Source: Nostoc paludosum FACHB-159
Lineage (GTDB): Bacteria; Cyanobacteriota; Cyanobacteriia; Cyanobacteriales; Nostocaceae
Direction: 5' to 3'
Length of the DNA stretch: 64,000 nt
NCBI RefSeq assembly: GCF_014698835.1
Contig: NZ_JACJTU010000016.1
Location: 62,001 to 126,000 of the forward strand
Shown here: positions 1-8,004 of the stretch, piece by piece
How positions within the stretch are numbered: the stretch's first letter is position 1
How the letters are laid out: every line of letters starts with the position of its first letter
Notes under the pieces: generated by a model
What the model was told of the DNA's origin: nothing
Databases searched by the model: none
Seen by the model: only the letters and a program-made list of their open reading frames with translations
Position numbers and translations under genes: made by a program

Positions 1-7
1 TAATTTT

Positions 8-844
8 TTAACTACTCTCCTGCTGTTCTAGTAAAACTACTAGATCAGATATTTCAGAAAAATCTACAAATTCCTCTCCTAATACTTCTAATTGTTCGGT
101 AGACAATACTCGAATACGTTCAATTATCAACGAATCTATCTCACCAAACCGCCGAGTTAACAGACGTATCAAAAACCGAAAGGCTTCTTGTTGTTGCCCC
201 TGTTGTTGTCCCTTCTGTAAAATATCTTGATAAATTACTGACTCTTGCATCACATCCTCGCTTAAAAATTGACGAATCAATTCCTTTTCAAACTTTAAAC
301 CAGCTAAAATTTCTGCGTAAGCTGCAATATCCTGCCTAGTATTCCTATCGGAAATTCTAGCAACACTCTGGGCAACCTGGGATAGCAACCTTTGGGGTGA
401 AGTTGTTCGTGTTAATGGTGCTAAAGGTAATAATGCAGGGTTATCAAGAAATAATGCTGATTCTTGTTCCCACATCCGCAAAACTCGATAACGGTGAGTT
501 GTTGTCTCATTTACATATTCTTCAGTAAAAGCAATTTCGTTATTTGTCTCTTGTAAAAAAATTACTACTTGGGTGACTGGGACGTTATATTGACGTATTA
601 ACCTCACGGAGTAATCCAGCATCCTGAATGGAAGCGGCGGATTTGAGATGGTGCGAGTTTGAAATTCAATGTGTAAAATTCGATTGGCTGTTTGCAGAAA
701 AGTCACAGAATCTGCACGGATTGGTTCTAAACTTAATTCTGTCTTCAGTACTTTAACTTTTGTCGGTGCTTCGGCCAGTAACCAACTAACAAATTCTCTT
801 GGGTATTTTTCAGCTAAAACCTTACAAACGTTGTCAAAACTCAC
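8..844 (-). CDS. Rpn/PD-(D/E)XK transposase-like protein with DUF4351 tail
   Basis: A 278-residue protein of the cyanobacterial recombination-promoting nuclease/putative transposase (Rpn-like) group. The N-terminal half (about 1-130) has the PD-(D/E)XK-like core: 'ILHIEFQT' near residue 58 carries the acidic residue plus Q/T pattern of these proteins. A Gln-rich stretch (KGQQQGQQQ, about 210) links to a C-terminal DUF4351 segment ending in 'LEVLGEEFVDFSEISDL'. Members of this family are usually stand-alone and highly multiplied in cyanobacteria; the in vivo role is not established. No partner gene is adjacent. The call is confident at family level only. Confidence 0.75.
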   Translation of the reverse strand: MSFDNVCKVLAEKYPREFVSWLLAEAPTKVKVLKTELSLEPIRADSVTFLQTANRILHIEFQTRTISNPPLPFRMLDYSVRLIRQYNVPVTQVVIFLQETNNEIAFTEEYVNETTTHRYRVLRMWEQESALFLDNPALLPLAPLTRTTSPQRLLSQVAQSVARISDRNTRQDIAAYAEILAGLKFEKELIRQFLSEDVMQESVIYQDILQKGQQQGQQQEAFRFLIRLLTRRFGEIDSLIIERIRVLSTEQLEVLGEEFVDFSEISDLVVLLEQQESS

Positions 845-1039
845 AATTTACTCTTTATTTCACACCAAAATCATCTTTACATGAGATAAGAGACTTCCAA
901 TTAAAAAAATATCTGAGCGCATTTAGGGGAGGGGACAGGAAGCAAGTAAAGCAGGATGAGAAGAAAGAGGGGTTATAAAAGCTGATTTAGTATCAAGTCT
1001 GGATGTCCTTTCACAGTTGCGATACCCAAATCGCAATTT

Positions 1040-1323
1040 GATACTCGCCGACGAGTCTTTGATACTCGTGAATGAGTCTTTGATACTCACCGACGAGTCT
1101 TTGATACTCGTGAACGAGTCTTTAATACTCGCCGACGAGTCTTTGATACTCGTGAACGAGTCTTTAATACTCGCCGACGAGTCTTTGATACTCGCGAACG
1201 AGTCTTTAATACTCGCCGACGAGTCTTTGATACTCGCGAACGAGTCTTTAATACTCGCCGACGAGTCTTTGATACTAGTGAACGAGTCTTTGATACTCGT
1301 GAATGAGTCTTTGATACTCGTCA
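1040..1323. repeat. 21-bp tandem array 1 (13 full units plus a partial)
   Basis: Thirteen consecutive 21-bp units run from 1040 to 1312, with 11 bases of a fourteenth. Units share a hairpin-forming core of the form ACTCG-N4-CGAGT (for example ACTCGCCGACGAGT, ACTCGTGAACGAGT) followed by CTTT and GAT/AAT. Between about 1103 and 1270 two unit types alternate (core CCGA versus TGAA/CGAA), giving a 42-bp higher-order period. Because 21 is divisible by three, several frames stay open on both strands with a 7-residue repeat, but there is no ribosome binding site or conserved protein, so I treat it as non-coding. Confidence 0.9.
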
Positions 1324-1351
1324 ATACAATTCAGCTTTCTCTTTATCTCAT

Positions 1352-1387
1352 ACCCAATGCCCAATGCCCCATGCCCCATGCCCCATT
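1352..1387. repeat. 7-bp STRR (CCCAATG/CCCATG type)
   Basis: Short tandem repeats built on CCCAATG and CCCCATG lie directly at the 3' end of the DUF1338 gene. The same class recurs at about 7832-7860, 7928-7988, 16440-16600, 18522-18545, 42183-42215, 49730-49760 and 52680-52710. This is the heptameric STRR class described from heterocystous cyanobacteria. Confidence 0.85.
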
Positions 1388-1388
1388 T

Positions 1389-2306
1389 CTACTTAGATAA
1401 ACGCGTCATTTCAAACAATTGCTGAGCATTACTTCCTAAAAAAGCATCAAAAAGTACTTGCTTTCCAGGTTCTACTTCCACTGGATAGCGCTGAGCAATT
1501 TCATAATAGGCGTAAGTCCAAGGAATCTGAATTTCTAGACCACTTTTATCATCTAATACCGTCACCATTTCCGTTACTGCTTGAGTCGCCGTTTGACGCA
1601 AACCACAAGCAACATTTCCCTCTATCTCTGCTTTCATTGGTACGCCTAAGTTAGCTAAACTACTGGCGGTACTATCTATATCTGGATATTTCGCGGTGTT
1701 CTGGGCGTTAACGTAGCCTGTGAAATGGTTCACAGCATAACCGTGCAGCAATACCCAAGCCCCATACTGAGTAACCTGATTCACCTCTTCGACAACGGAA
1801 CGCCAGGGAGGTAGCCAAGGACGGGTAAATATTTGTTGGAGTTGTTTGGCGATGGTTTCAGTGTTTTGTTCTTTTTCTAAAAGAGAATTAACAGATGAAG
1901 CGAGTTTATATTCAATTGAAGATACTGTTTGAGAGATAATTTGAGCAATATTGCTAGGCAATTCATCAACAATTAATTCGCTGATAAACAGTTTGGGTAA
2001 GTTAAATTCCTCTTGCTGTGGATGATGATAATGACGGGCATAAAGATGAGTTTTGGCAAAAGTATACTCTCCAGCCGCTACGTAACCTAAAGCTTCTATA
2101 GTTTGTTCGAGGTAGCCAATGCCGAGGTTAATTTTACCTTGGGGAGTATCTACTAATAGACGCAAAGACCGAAAGGCGATGTGGTCGTTGGCGACGTTTC
2201 CACCAGCAGCGGTAATCATTTGTTGGTAGGTACGGGCATGATTTACTCTGGCGCTGTATTGTTGCCAGAGTAGTTTCCAGAGATGGAGGGCTATTTGGGG
2301 TTTCAT
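1389..2306 (-). CDS. hglS: DUF1338 family protein, 2-oxoadipate dioxygenase/decarboxylase (HglS-like)
   Basis: A 305-residue DUF1338 protein. The characterised member HglS of Pseudomonas putida is an Fe(II) enzyme converting 2-oxoadipate to D-2-hydroxyglutarate and CO2 in lysine breakdown. Expected metal and substrate residues are visible: H42 and R46 in 'NDHIAFRS', H194 in 'GYAVNHFTGY' and E269 in 'YYEIAQRY'. It is the last gene of a minus-strand series after an aldehyde dehydrogenase and a class III aminotransferase, which supports the lysine/2-aminoadipate role. About 68 bp separate it from the aminotransferase. Family call is strong; substrate is inferred from family and context. Confidence 0.8.
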   Translation of the reverse strand: MKPQIALHLWKLLWQQYSARVNHARTYQQMITAAGGNVANDHIAFRSLRLLVDTPQGKINLGIGYLEQTIEALGYVAAGEYTFAKTHLYARHYHHPQQEEFNLPKLFISELIVDELPSNIAQIISQTVSSIEYKLASSVNSLLEKEQNTETIAKQLQQIFTRPWLPPWRSVVEEVNQVTQYGAWVLLHGYAVNHFTGYVNAQNTAKYPDIDSTASSLANLGVPMKAEIEGNVACGLRQTATQAVTEMVTVLDDKSGLEIQIPWTYAYYEIAQRYPVEVEPGKQVLFDAFLGSNAQQLFEMTRLSK

Positions 2307-2374
2307 AATGTTGATGGGGGATGAATGATTTTTTCACGCAAAGACGCAAAGGCGCAAAGAGTTTTTGCGTGAGG

Positions 2375-3688
2375 TTAGAGGATATTTGAGAGAATTTGGA
2401 GGGCGGTTTGGATTTGGTCGCTGTCGATAATTAGGGGGGGGCAAAAACGAATTGCTGCTTTGCCACAACCTAGCAATAATAAACCTTGTAAGAAGGATTC
2501 TTGGATAATACGATCGCGCAGTTTATTATCAAAATTACCTGCTTCATCTAATAAGTCCACCGCAACCATTAAACCTTTACCCCGTGGTGGCGATAGTCGG
2601 GGAAATTTTTGATGTAATTCGGTAAGTCCAGTTTGTAATAATTCTCCCATCTGGGTAGCGTTGGTCATTAAACCACTTTCGAGTAATTCGAGGGTGGCAA
2701 TACCAGCCGCACATGCTACGGGATTACCGCCGAATGTGGTAGCGTGGGAACCAGGAGGCCAAGTCATTAACTCTGGTCTTGCAAGTATCGCCCCTAAAGG
2801 TAGACCGCTGGCGATACCTTTGGCGGTAGTAATAATATCAGGCATCACTCCCCAATGCTCGATCGCAAATAAGCGACCTGTCCGCCCCATTCCGGCTTGT
2901 ACTTCATCCACCACCATTAAAATACCGTGGCGATCGCATATCTCCCGAATGCGTTTTAAAAAACCGTCCTCTGGTACAATATATCCACCTTCGCCTTGAA
3001 TTGGCTCAACTACAATTGCCGCTACTTCTTGCGGTGGTAAAGTTGTGGTAAACAGCTGTTTTTCTAAGTAATCTAAGCTCGCGTGAGTGCCGTAGGGGAT
3101 ATGAGTCACCCCTGGAACTAAGGGGCCAAAATTGGCTCGCTGCACTACTTTGGAACCAGTCAGAGACATTGCGCCATAAGTGCGTCCGTGGAATGCGCCT
3201 AAAAATGCGACGATTAGCGATCGCTTGGTGTAATATCTAGCTAATTTAATCGCTCCTTCGTTAGACTCTGCCCCAGAATTGGTAAAAAATACTTTGGCGG
3301 GAAATCCAGTGTTATTCTCTGGCTGGGGAAAGGGGGCGCGAACAGCTAATTTTTCTGCCAATTCTACCATCGGTTCATAATAAAAATCCGTCCCCGACAT
3401 GTGCAGCAAACGCGCCGACTGTTCTTGAATTGCCTTGACGACTTCCGGGTGTGCATGTCCGGTGGCGGTGACGGCGATACCTGCGGTCATATCCAGAAAC
3501 ACATTGCCGTCCACATCTTCCACCATACAGCCTTCACCACGAGCCACCACCAAGGGATAATCGCGGGTATAAGAAGGAGAAGTGACGGCGCGATCGCGTT
3601 GTATAATTTCTTGAGCGCGAGTTCCAGGCAAAGAACTTATTATGCGCGGTGTCCGAGGTAAATTTAAGTTAACAGGAATACTTAACAT
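2375..3688 (-). CDS. Class III PLP aminotransferase (acetylornithine/lysine/4-aminobutyrate type)
   Basis: A 437-residue fold-type I, class III aminotransferase. Visible landmarks are the PLP phosphate site 'TNSGAES' (about 136-142), D261 in 'VVDEVQAGMGRTG', and the PLP lysine K290 in 'TTAKGIASGLPLGA'. Such enzymes transfer an omega-amino group (lysine, ornithine, 5-aminovalerate, 4-aminobutyrate) to 2-oxoglutarate. Because the neighbours are an aldehyde dehydrogenase and an HglS-type enzyme, lysine 6-aminotransferase activity is the best guess. Archaeal relatives of this subgroup include amino-acid racemases, so racemase activity is an alternative. It ends 68 bp before hglS. Confidence 0.85.
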   Translation of the reverse strand: MLSIPVNLNLPRTPRIISSLPGTRAQEIIQRDRAVTSPSYTRDYPLVVARGEGCMVEDVDGNVFLDMTAGIAVTATGHAHPEVVKAIQEQSARLLHMSGTDFYYEPMVELAEKLAVRAPFPQPENNTGFPAKVFFTNSGAESNEGAIKLARYYTKRSLIVAFLGAFHGRTYGAMSLTGSKVVQRANFGPLVPGVTHIPYGTHASLDYLEKQLFTTTLPPQEVAAIVVEPIQGEGGYIVPEDGFLKRIREICDRHGILMVVDEVQAGMGRTGRLFAIEHWGVMPDIITTAKGIASGLPLGAILARPELMTWPPGSHATTFGGNPVACAAGIATLELLESGLMTNATQMGELLQTGLTELHQKFPRLSPPRGKGLMVAVDLLDEAGNFDNKLRDRIIQESFLQGLLLLGCGKAAIRFCPPLIIDSDQIQTALQILSNIL

Positions 3689-3820
3689 AGTTTTTTAGAA
3701 TTACTGAATAATTCAACTGCGAAATCCAATTATTTACAGTAATTTGTAATTCGTAATCGTTACTCTACCCATCAACGGCAAAGCTTAAAACAACAAACCA
3801 ATTAAATTGCTCTGTTCCTT

Positions 3821-3853
3821 AATTACGAATTACGAATTACGAATTACGAATTA
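3821..3853. repeat. 7-bp STRR (AATTACG) overlapping a stop codon
   Basis: Four full AATTACG units plus a five-base partial. The array runs through the stop codon and last codons of the aldehyde dehydrogenase gene, so the C-terminal 'NNS' is partly written by repeat sequence. This suggests that array growth or shrinkage has altered the protein end. Confidence 0.85.
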
Positions 3854-5346
3854 TTTCTGTTGTCTATCTGGGCACGTTGCAAACTTCCAGAAAAGTCAAC
3901 ATAAACGCTTTTCCATTCAGTAAACACATCTAAAGCAGTGGTTCCAGCTTCGCGGTGTCCGTTGCCGGTTTGTTTGACACCACCAAAAGGTAAGTGTACT
4001 TCTGCGCCAATGGTGGGGCCGTTAATATAAGTGATACCTGCTTCGATGTCACGCATGGCAGTAAAAGCGCGGTTAATATCGCGAGTATAAACGGAAGAGG
4101 AAAGACCATAATTGGTATCATTGAGAATGGCGATCGCTTCTTCAAAAGAACTCACCTCAATCAATGCCACCACTGGCCCAAATATCTCTTCACGGGCAAC
4201 GCGCATATTGGGAGTTACATCATCCAAAATAGTCGGTTGAAAGAAGTAACCATTTTTTAATTCGCCAGCAGATGCAATTTCCCCACCAATTAAAACTTTT
4301 GCCCCTTCCTCACGGGCAATATCTAAATACTTGCTTACCTGTTGAAGTTGCTTTTCATTAATTATCGGCCCTATATCTGTATCTGGGTCATTACCAGCAC
4401 CCAAGCGTAACTTACTGGCACGCTCAGAAAGCATAGCAGTAAATTTTTCTTTGATATCGCGATGCAAAATCAGGCGACTCGTAGCCGTACAGCGTTGACC
4501 GGTTGTGCCAAAAGCACCCCAAACTGCACCATCTAAAGCTAGTTCTAAATCGGCATCTTCCATTACCACTTGGGCATTTTTGCCGCCCATTTCCAGACAG
4601 ACGCGCTTGTGAGTGCGTCCGCAAGTCGCGCCGACAAAAGCACCAGTTTGAGAAGAACCAGTAAAGGAAACCAAATCAACATCGGGATGTTCGACTAAAG
4701 CTTTCCCGGCTTCTTCTCCTACACCATGCACCAGGTTAATGACTCCTGGCGGTAAACCTGCTTGTTGGAAAATTTCAATTAATTTAGTTGCACAGGCAGA
4801 TGTGTCTTCAGCAGGTTTGAGGATGACTGTATTGCCACACACCAATGCTGGCATCGCTTTCCAGCAAGGAATTGCCACCGGGAAATTCCACGGGGTAATT
4901 AAGGCGCAGACACCAATGGGCATTCGTACTGTCATGGCGAATTTATTGGGCATTTCCGAGGGTGTGGTTTGCCCGAAAAGTCGCCTTCCTTCACCAGCAC
5001 TATAAAAGGCGCAGTCAATACCTTCTTGCACATCTCCCCTAGCTTCTGTCAGGGGTTTACCCATTTCTCGACTAATTAACTGGGCCAGTTCTTCTTTGTG
5101 TTCGAGTAATATTTCCCCGATGCGAAAAATGTATTCTGCCCTAGCTGGGGCTGGGACTTGGCGCCAAGTTTGGTAGGCTTTGCGGGCGGCGGCTACCGCT
5201 GTATCTACATCCTTGGCTTGGGAACGGGGAAATGTGGCAACAAGTTCGGTTCTGTCAGCAGGGTTGCGGCTTTCGAGAGTTGCTTCCCCTACAGCGGTCA
5301 ACCATTGACCGTCTATGAAATTGCGGCAAGATAGCGGAGTTATCAT
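3844..5346 (-). CDS. NAD(P)-dependent aldehyde dehydrogenase, likely 2-aminoadipate semialdehyde type
   Basis: A 500-residue aldehyde dehydrogenase. Catalytic residues are all present: N154 in 'TPWNFP', E252 in 'LEMGGKN' and the nucleophile C286 in 'TTGQRCTATS'. Near the C-terminus 'PTIGAEVHLPFGG' contains a P-T-x-G-A-E motif that resembles the aminoadipate-semialdehyde enzymes (ALDH7/antiquitin, PTSGAE), which hints at an amino-acid semialdehyde substrate. It precedes the aminotransferase by 155 bp in the same direction. The motif comparison is from memory, so the substrate remains inferred; succinate or 2-oxoglutarate semialdehyde are alternatives. Confidence 0.85.
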   Translation of the reverse strand: MITPLSCRNFIDGQWLTAVGEATLESRNPADRTELVATFPRSQAKDVDTAVAAARKAYQTWRQVPAPARAEYIFRIGEILLEHKEELAQLISREMGKPLTEARGDVQEGIDCAFYSAGEGRRLFGQTTPSEMPNKFAMTVRMPIGVCALITPWNFPVAIPCWKAMPALVCGNTVILKPAEDTSACATKLIEIFQQAGLPPGVINLVHGVGEEAGKALVEHPDVDLVSFTGSSQTGAFVGATCGRTHKRVCLEMGGKNAQVVMEDADLELALDGAVWGAFGTTGQRCTATSRLILHRDIKEKFTAMLSERASKLRLGAGNDPDTDIGPIINEKQLQQVSKYLDIAREEGAKVLIGGEIASAGELKNGYFFQPTILDDVTPNMRVAREEIFGPVVALIEVSSFEEAIAILNDTNYGLSSSVYTRDINRAFTAMRDIEAGITYINGPTIGAEVHLPFGGVKQTGNGHREAGTTALDVFTEWKSVYVDFSGSLQRAQIDNRNNS

Positions 5347-5450
5347 TACAAAGACCTCCGACTGATAATTCAGTGGATTTTGGTACTAAGTTTGCTTGCT
5401 TTCTACGTTATCGTCAAGTCAGAATTTAGGATTAATTCTTGCCTATTGCC

Positions 5451-6173
5451 TTAAGGCACAAATGCCAAAACTCCCACAGGACAACCAGAACCACCACGCA
5501 ATCTCAGAATTCCGATCGCTAAAGTAGTACCTTTAGGTGGTAGCTGATCCAAATTAGTCAGATTCTCTAGTACAATGCGCGGTTGCTCTAATACCAAGCG
5601 GTTAGTAGCAAAGCTGGTATCCTGCCCTGGATCTACACCATGAGTATCAATTCCTACCCCAGCAATTTGCCGTTGCTCAAGTAGAAATTGGGCAGCATCA
5701 CTACCAAACCCTGGAAAGTGGCTGATTCCCTGAGCATCCTGATTGAAGAACGCATTTTTATCAAACCACTTCTTTTGCCAACCAGTATTCAATATAACTA
5801 CGCAGTTGGCAGGAATTTCACCGTATTGTTCTTCCCAGGCTAAAATATCAGCGATCGCCAGAGCATAATCAAAGTTAGCTTTCACGGCTTCACGGATATC
5901 TATGACTACCGCAGGTACAACTAAAGACTGGGCTGGATATTGGTCAATTCCGATACTATGACTATAAAAACTATTAGGAGCATTGATATGGGTGGCGCTA
6001 TGTTCCCCCAAGGAAAAACGCCGCAGGTAATAGCCATCGTTGTTGGATTCAGCGACAGTTTCAAACTCTACTGGCGGGTCGCCAGGCCATTGGGGAATAT
6101 CCAAGTCAATGACATGACTTAGGTGGATAACGCGTGTATAGGTGATATTCTTTTGACTTCCGGGTTGTCTCAT
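5451..6173 (-). CDS. Cyclase family protein (kynurenine formamidase-like fold)
   Basis: A 240-residue member of the metal-dependent cyclase/kynurenine formamidase family. The opening 'HLSHVIDLDIPQWPGDPP' and the metal-site region 'EHSATHINAPNSF' are recognisable; the latter is a variant of the family HxGTHxDxP motif. 'GVGIDTHGVDPG' sits in the C-terminal half. It is the first gene of the minus-strand run that continues into the aldehyde dehydrogenase, 104 bp away. Whether it takes part in the same pathway is unclear; the family hydrolyses amides or lactones and the substrate cannot be told from sequence. Confidence 0.75.
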   Translation of the reverse strand: MRQPGSQKNITYTRVIHLSHVIDLDIPQWPGDPPVEFETVAESNNDGYYLRRFSLGEHSATHINAPNSFYSHSIGIDQYPAQSLVVPAVVIDIREAVKANFDYALAIADILAWEEQYGEIPANCVVILNTGWQKKWFDKNAFFNQDAQGISHFPGFGSDAAQFLLEQRQIAGVGIDTHGVDPGQDTSFATNRLVLEQPRIVLENLTNLDQLPPKGTTLAIGILRLRGGSGCPVGVLAFVP

Positions 6174-6340
6174 CCCAGCCTTCTATATTGATTGCTAAAG
6201 GATTTTTCTCAAAAGTGCAATGTTTAGCCTGGATTTTTCAGAAATTGAGACGGAATTATTCTGCTAAATAAGTTAAGTGATAATACAATACCGCATTGTC
6301 GAGTGCGATCGCCGCAGTTGATTTGGCGATCGGTTACTAT

Positions 6341-6760
6341 GGGCATTCACCAAGCTCAAATATTCAGCGACGAAGCTCAGATATTCATTCACCAAGCTCA
6401 GATATTCATCGACGAAGCTCAGATATTCAGCGACGAAGCTCAGATATTCAGCGACGAAGCTCAGATATTCAGCGACGAAGCTCAGATATTCATCGACGAA
6501 GCTCAGATATTCAGCGACGAAGCTCAAATATTCAGCGACGAAGCTCAGATATTCAGCGACGAAGCTCAGATATTCATCGACGAAGCTCAGATATTCAGCG
6601 ACGAAGCTCAAATATTCAGCGACGAAGCTCAGATATTCAGCGACGAAGCTCAGATATTCATCGACGAAGCTCAGATATTCAGCGACGAAGCTCAAATATT
6701 CAGCGACGAAGCTCAGATATTCATTCACCAAGCTCAGATATTCAGCGACGAAGCTTGGAG
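6341..6760. repeat. 21-bp tandem array 2 (20 units)
   Basis: Twenty consecutive 21-bp units with a core such as CGACGAAGCTCAGATATTC. Variant units (ATTCATC, ATTCAGC, ATTCATTCACC, and AGATAT versus AAATAT) recur in the same order every four units in the middle of the array, giving an 84-bp higher-order period. Several frames on both strands are open across it with 7-residue repeats (for example SSDIQRR), but no ribosome binding site or homologous domain supports translation. It lies between two minus-strand genes. Confidence 0.9.
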
Positions 6761-6843
6761 GTTCACAAGTTTCATTCTTATCTCTCGCATCTCCCCTGCC
6801 TCCCTTCACTCACTACCATTGAATATTAGAAATTAAATAAAAC

Positions 6844-6870
6844 GGTGCGTTAGCCAAAAGCTAACGCACC
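6844..6870. terminator. Perfect hairpin GGTGCGTTAGC/GCTAACGCACC
   Basis: An 11-bp perfect stem with a CAAAA loop. It is one copy of a dispersed hairpin family: related sequences lie at about 21049-21080, 55597-55630 and 62328-62358. It sits downstream of array 2 and upstream (in minus-strand terms, downstream) of the 2H phosphoesterase gene. It may serve as a terminator for that gene, but its dispersal suggests a mobile or REP-like repeat. Confidence 0.6.
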
Positions 6871-6951
6871 TACTAAAAAACTCTCTTACAATGCCCGTTG
6901 CCCGATGCCCTTTCAAGGCAAGTTTATTTATTGAAAAATAACAGTCTCAGG

Positions 6952-7740
6952 TCAAAATTCTAAAATTGGCCAGTCTGGTTCCCGATAATAGCGTGTCATG
7001 TCGTCGAACTTACGCAACTCGACACGATTAATCAAAAATTCTGGCAAATTCAACAACCATTTTTGATTCAACTGAGAAAGGAGCGTACTGAAGTTTGTAC
7101 GGTCTAAATCAGATGGAACTTCGCCAAAATAGGCTAATGTAATATGTGCTGTCAGGTGATAGTGCTGCTCAATACCCAAAGCGATTAACTTCGGGTTTTG
7201 ATAAATTGTTCGGCGAAATTGAATAATTTCATCATAGGAGCGTTCATCCTGAGGTACTAAACAAACAGCTACAGCTCTTGGCATCAGTATCAATCCCAGC
7301 ATTCCCCATTTGATAGGATGATTCCTGTTTGTCATCGATTGTTGATATTGCTGGAAGATTTCCGCTACACAAGAGTGTAACTCTCGGTCGAATTGGGGAT
7401 TTGTTTCGCGGGCATCAACAAAGGCATTGTCCCAAATTAAATCCGCTAAAGTCAGATGGAAGCTAGCAGGAGGTACAGGCACAATCAAATCAGGGTTTAC
7501 AGGTAACTGCAAAAGTTCCTGTTGGTAAATCTGTAATTTGCCATAGAAAGCAGAGTTTTCTGATTCTTCTTCAGCAGGCGGCGTAATTAACGTATAGCCA
7601 GGAAAGGAAGTTGCTTCTCTCACCCCAGAGTTTGCCTGAAATTTAGAAGATTCCTGGATATGCTGGGCTTGGGATCTGTGAGCTTCCGGCAGCGTCAACC
7701 GTGCCAAGCGATTTAAGTAAGTTTGATAGTTATCGTCCAA
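6952..7740 (-). CDS. 2H phosphoesterase superfamily protein (DUF1868)
   Basis: A 262-residue protein with the two H-x-T motifs that define 2H phosphoesterases: 'SFHLTLADL' (about residues 118-126) and 'HITLAYFGE' (about 204-212). The second matches the more canonical H-x-T-x-x-x-x-G form. Family members act on 2',3'-cyclic phosphate or related RNA or nucleotide ends; this subfamily is uncharacterised as far as I know. The gene stands alone between array 2 and holA, which points the other way. Confidence 0.75.
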   Translation of the reverse strand: MDDNYQTYLNRLARLTLPEAHRSQAQHIQESSKFQANSGVREATSFPGYTLITPPAEEESENSAFYGKLQIYQQELLQLPVNPDLIVPVPPASFHLTLADLIWDNAFVDARETNPQFDRELHSCVAEIFQQYQQSMTNRNHPIKWGMLGLILMPRAVAVCLVPQDERSYDEIIQFRRTIYQNPKLIALGIEQHYHLTAHITLAYFGEVPSDLDRTNFSTLLSQLNQKWLLNLPEFLINRVELRKFDDMTRYYREPDWPILEF

Positions 7741-7879
7741 TCTTCATAGCCTCAAGCTCTCACTTGATAGATTTTAGGGAAAATTATCCAGATTAAGAGA
7801 ATGATTTCAAAAGTATTTAGTTTTTGGGAATGGGGGATGGGGCATAGGGCATAGGGCATGTGGAAAGCCGAACTGGATT

Positions 7880-7922
7880 CACGAGTATCAAAAACTCGTC
7901 AGCGGCTATCAAAGACTCATCC
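7880..7922. repeat. Degenerate relic of 21-bp array 1 units
   Basis: About two units resembling the reverse complement of array 1 (ACGAGTATCAAA ... CTCGTC ... GGCTATCAAAGACTC) lie upstream of holA and are followed by CCCAATG heptamers up to 7988. The block remains in frame with holA, but the true start at 8005 has its own ribosome binding site, so the relic is probably untranslated. Confidence 0.65.
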
Positions 7923-8004
7923 GCTACTCTCAATACCCAATGCCCAATACCCAATGTCCAATGCCCAATGCCCCATGCCCCATGCCCCCATTAGGAGATT
8001 ATCT

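Noticed and set aside
1040..1323. CRISPR array
   Set aside because: All three arrays have head-to-tail units with no unique spacers, a 21-bp period and no cas genes.
923..1400. Long open frames on both strands across array 1 (7-residue repeats such as SIKDSFA and SLILADE)
   Set aside because: The frames are a consequence of a 21-bp period with no stop in the unit; they lack ribosome binding sites and non-repeat conserved sequence.
6273..6836. Three overlapping open frames of about 178 codons over array 2
   Set aside because: Same explanation: frames on both strands are open only because the unit is 21 bp; none can be preferred.
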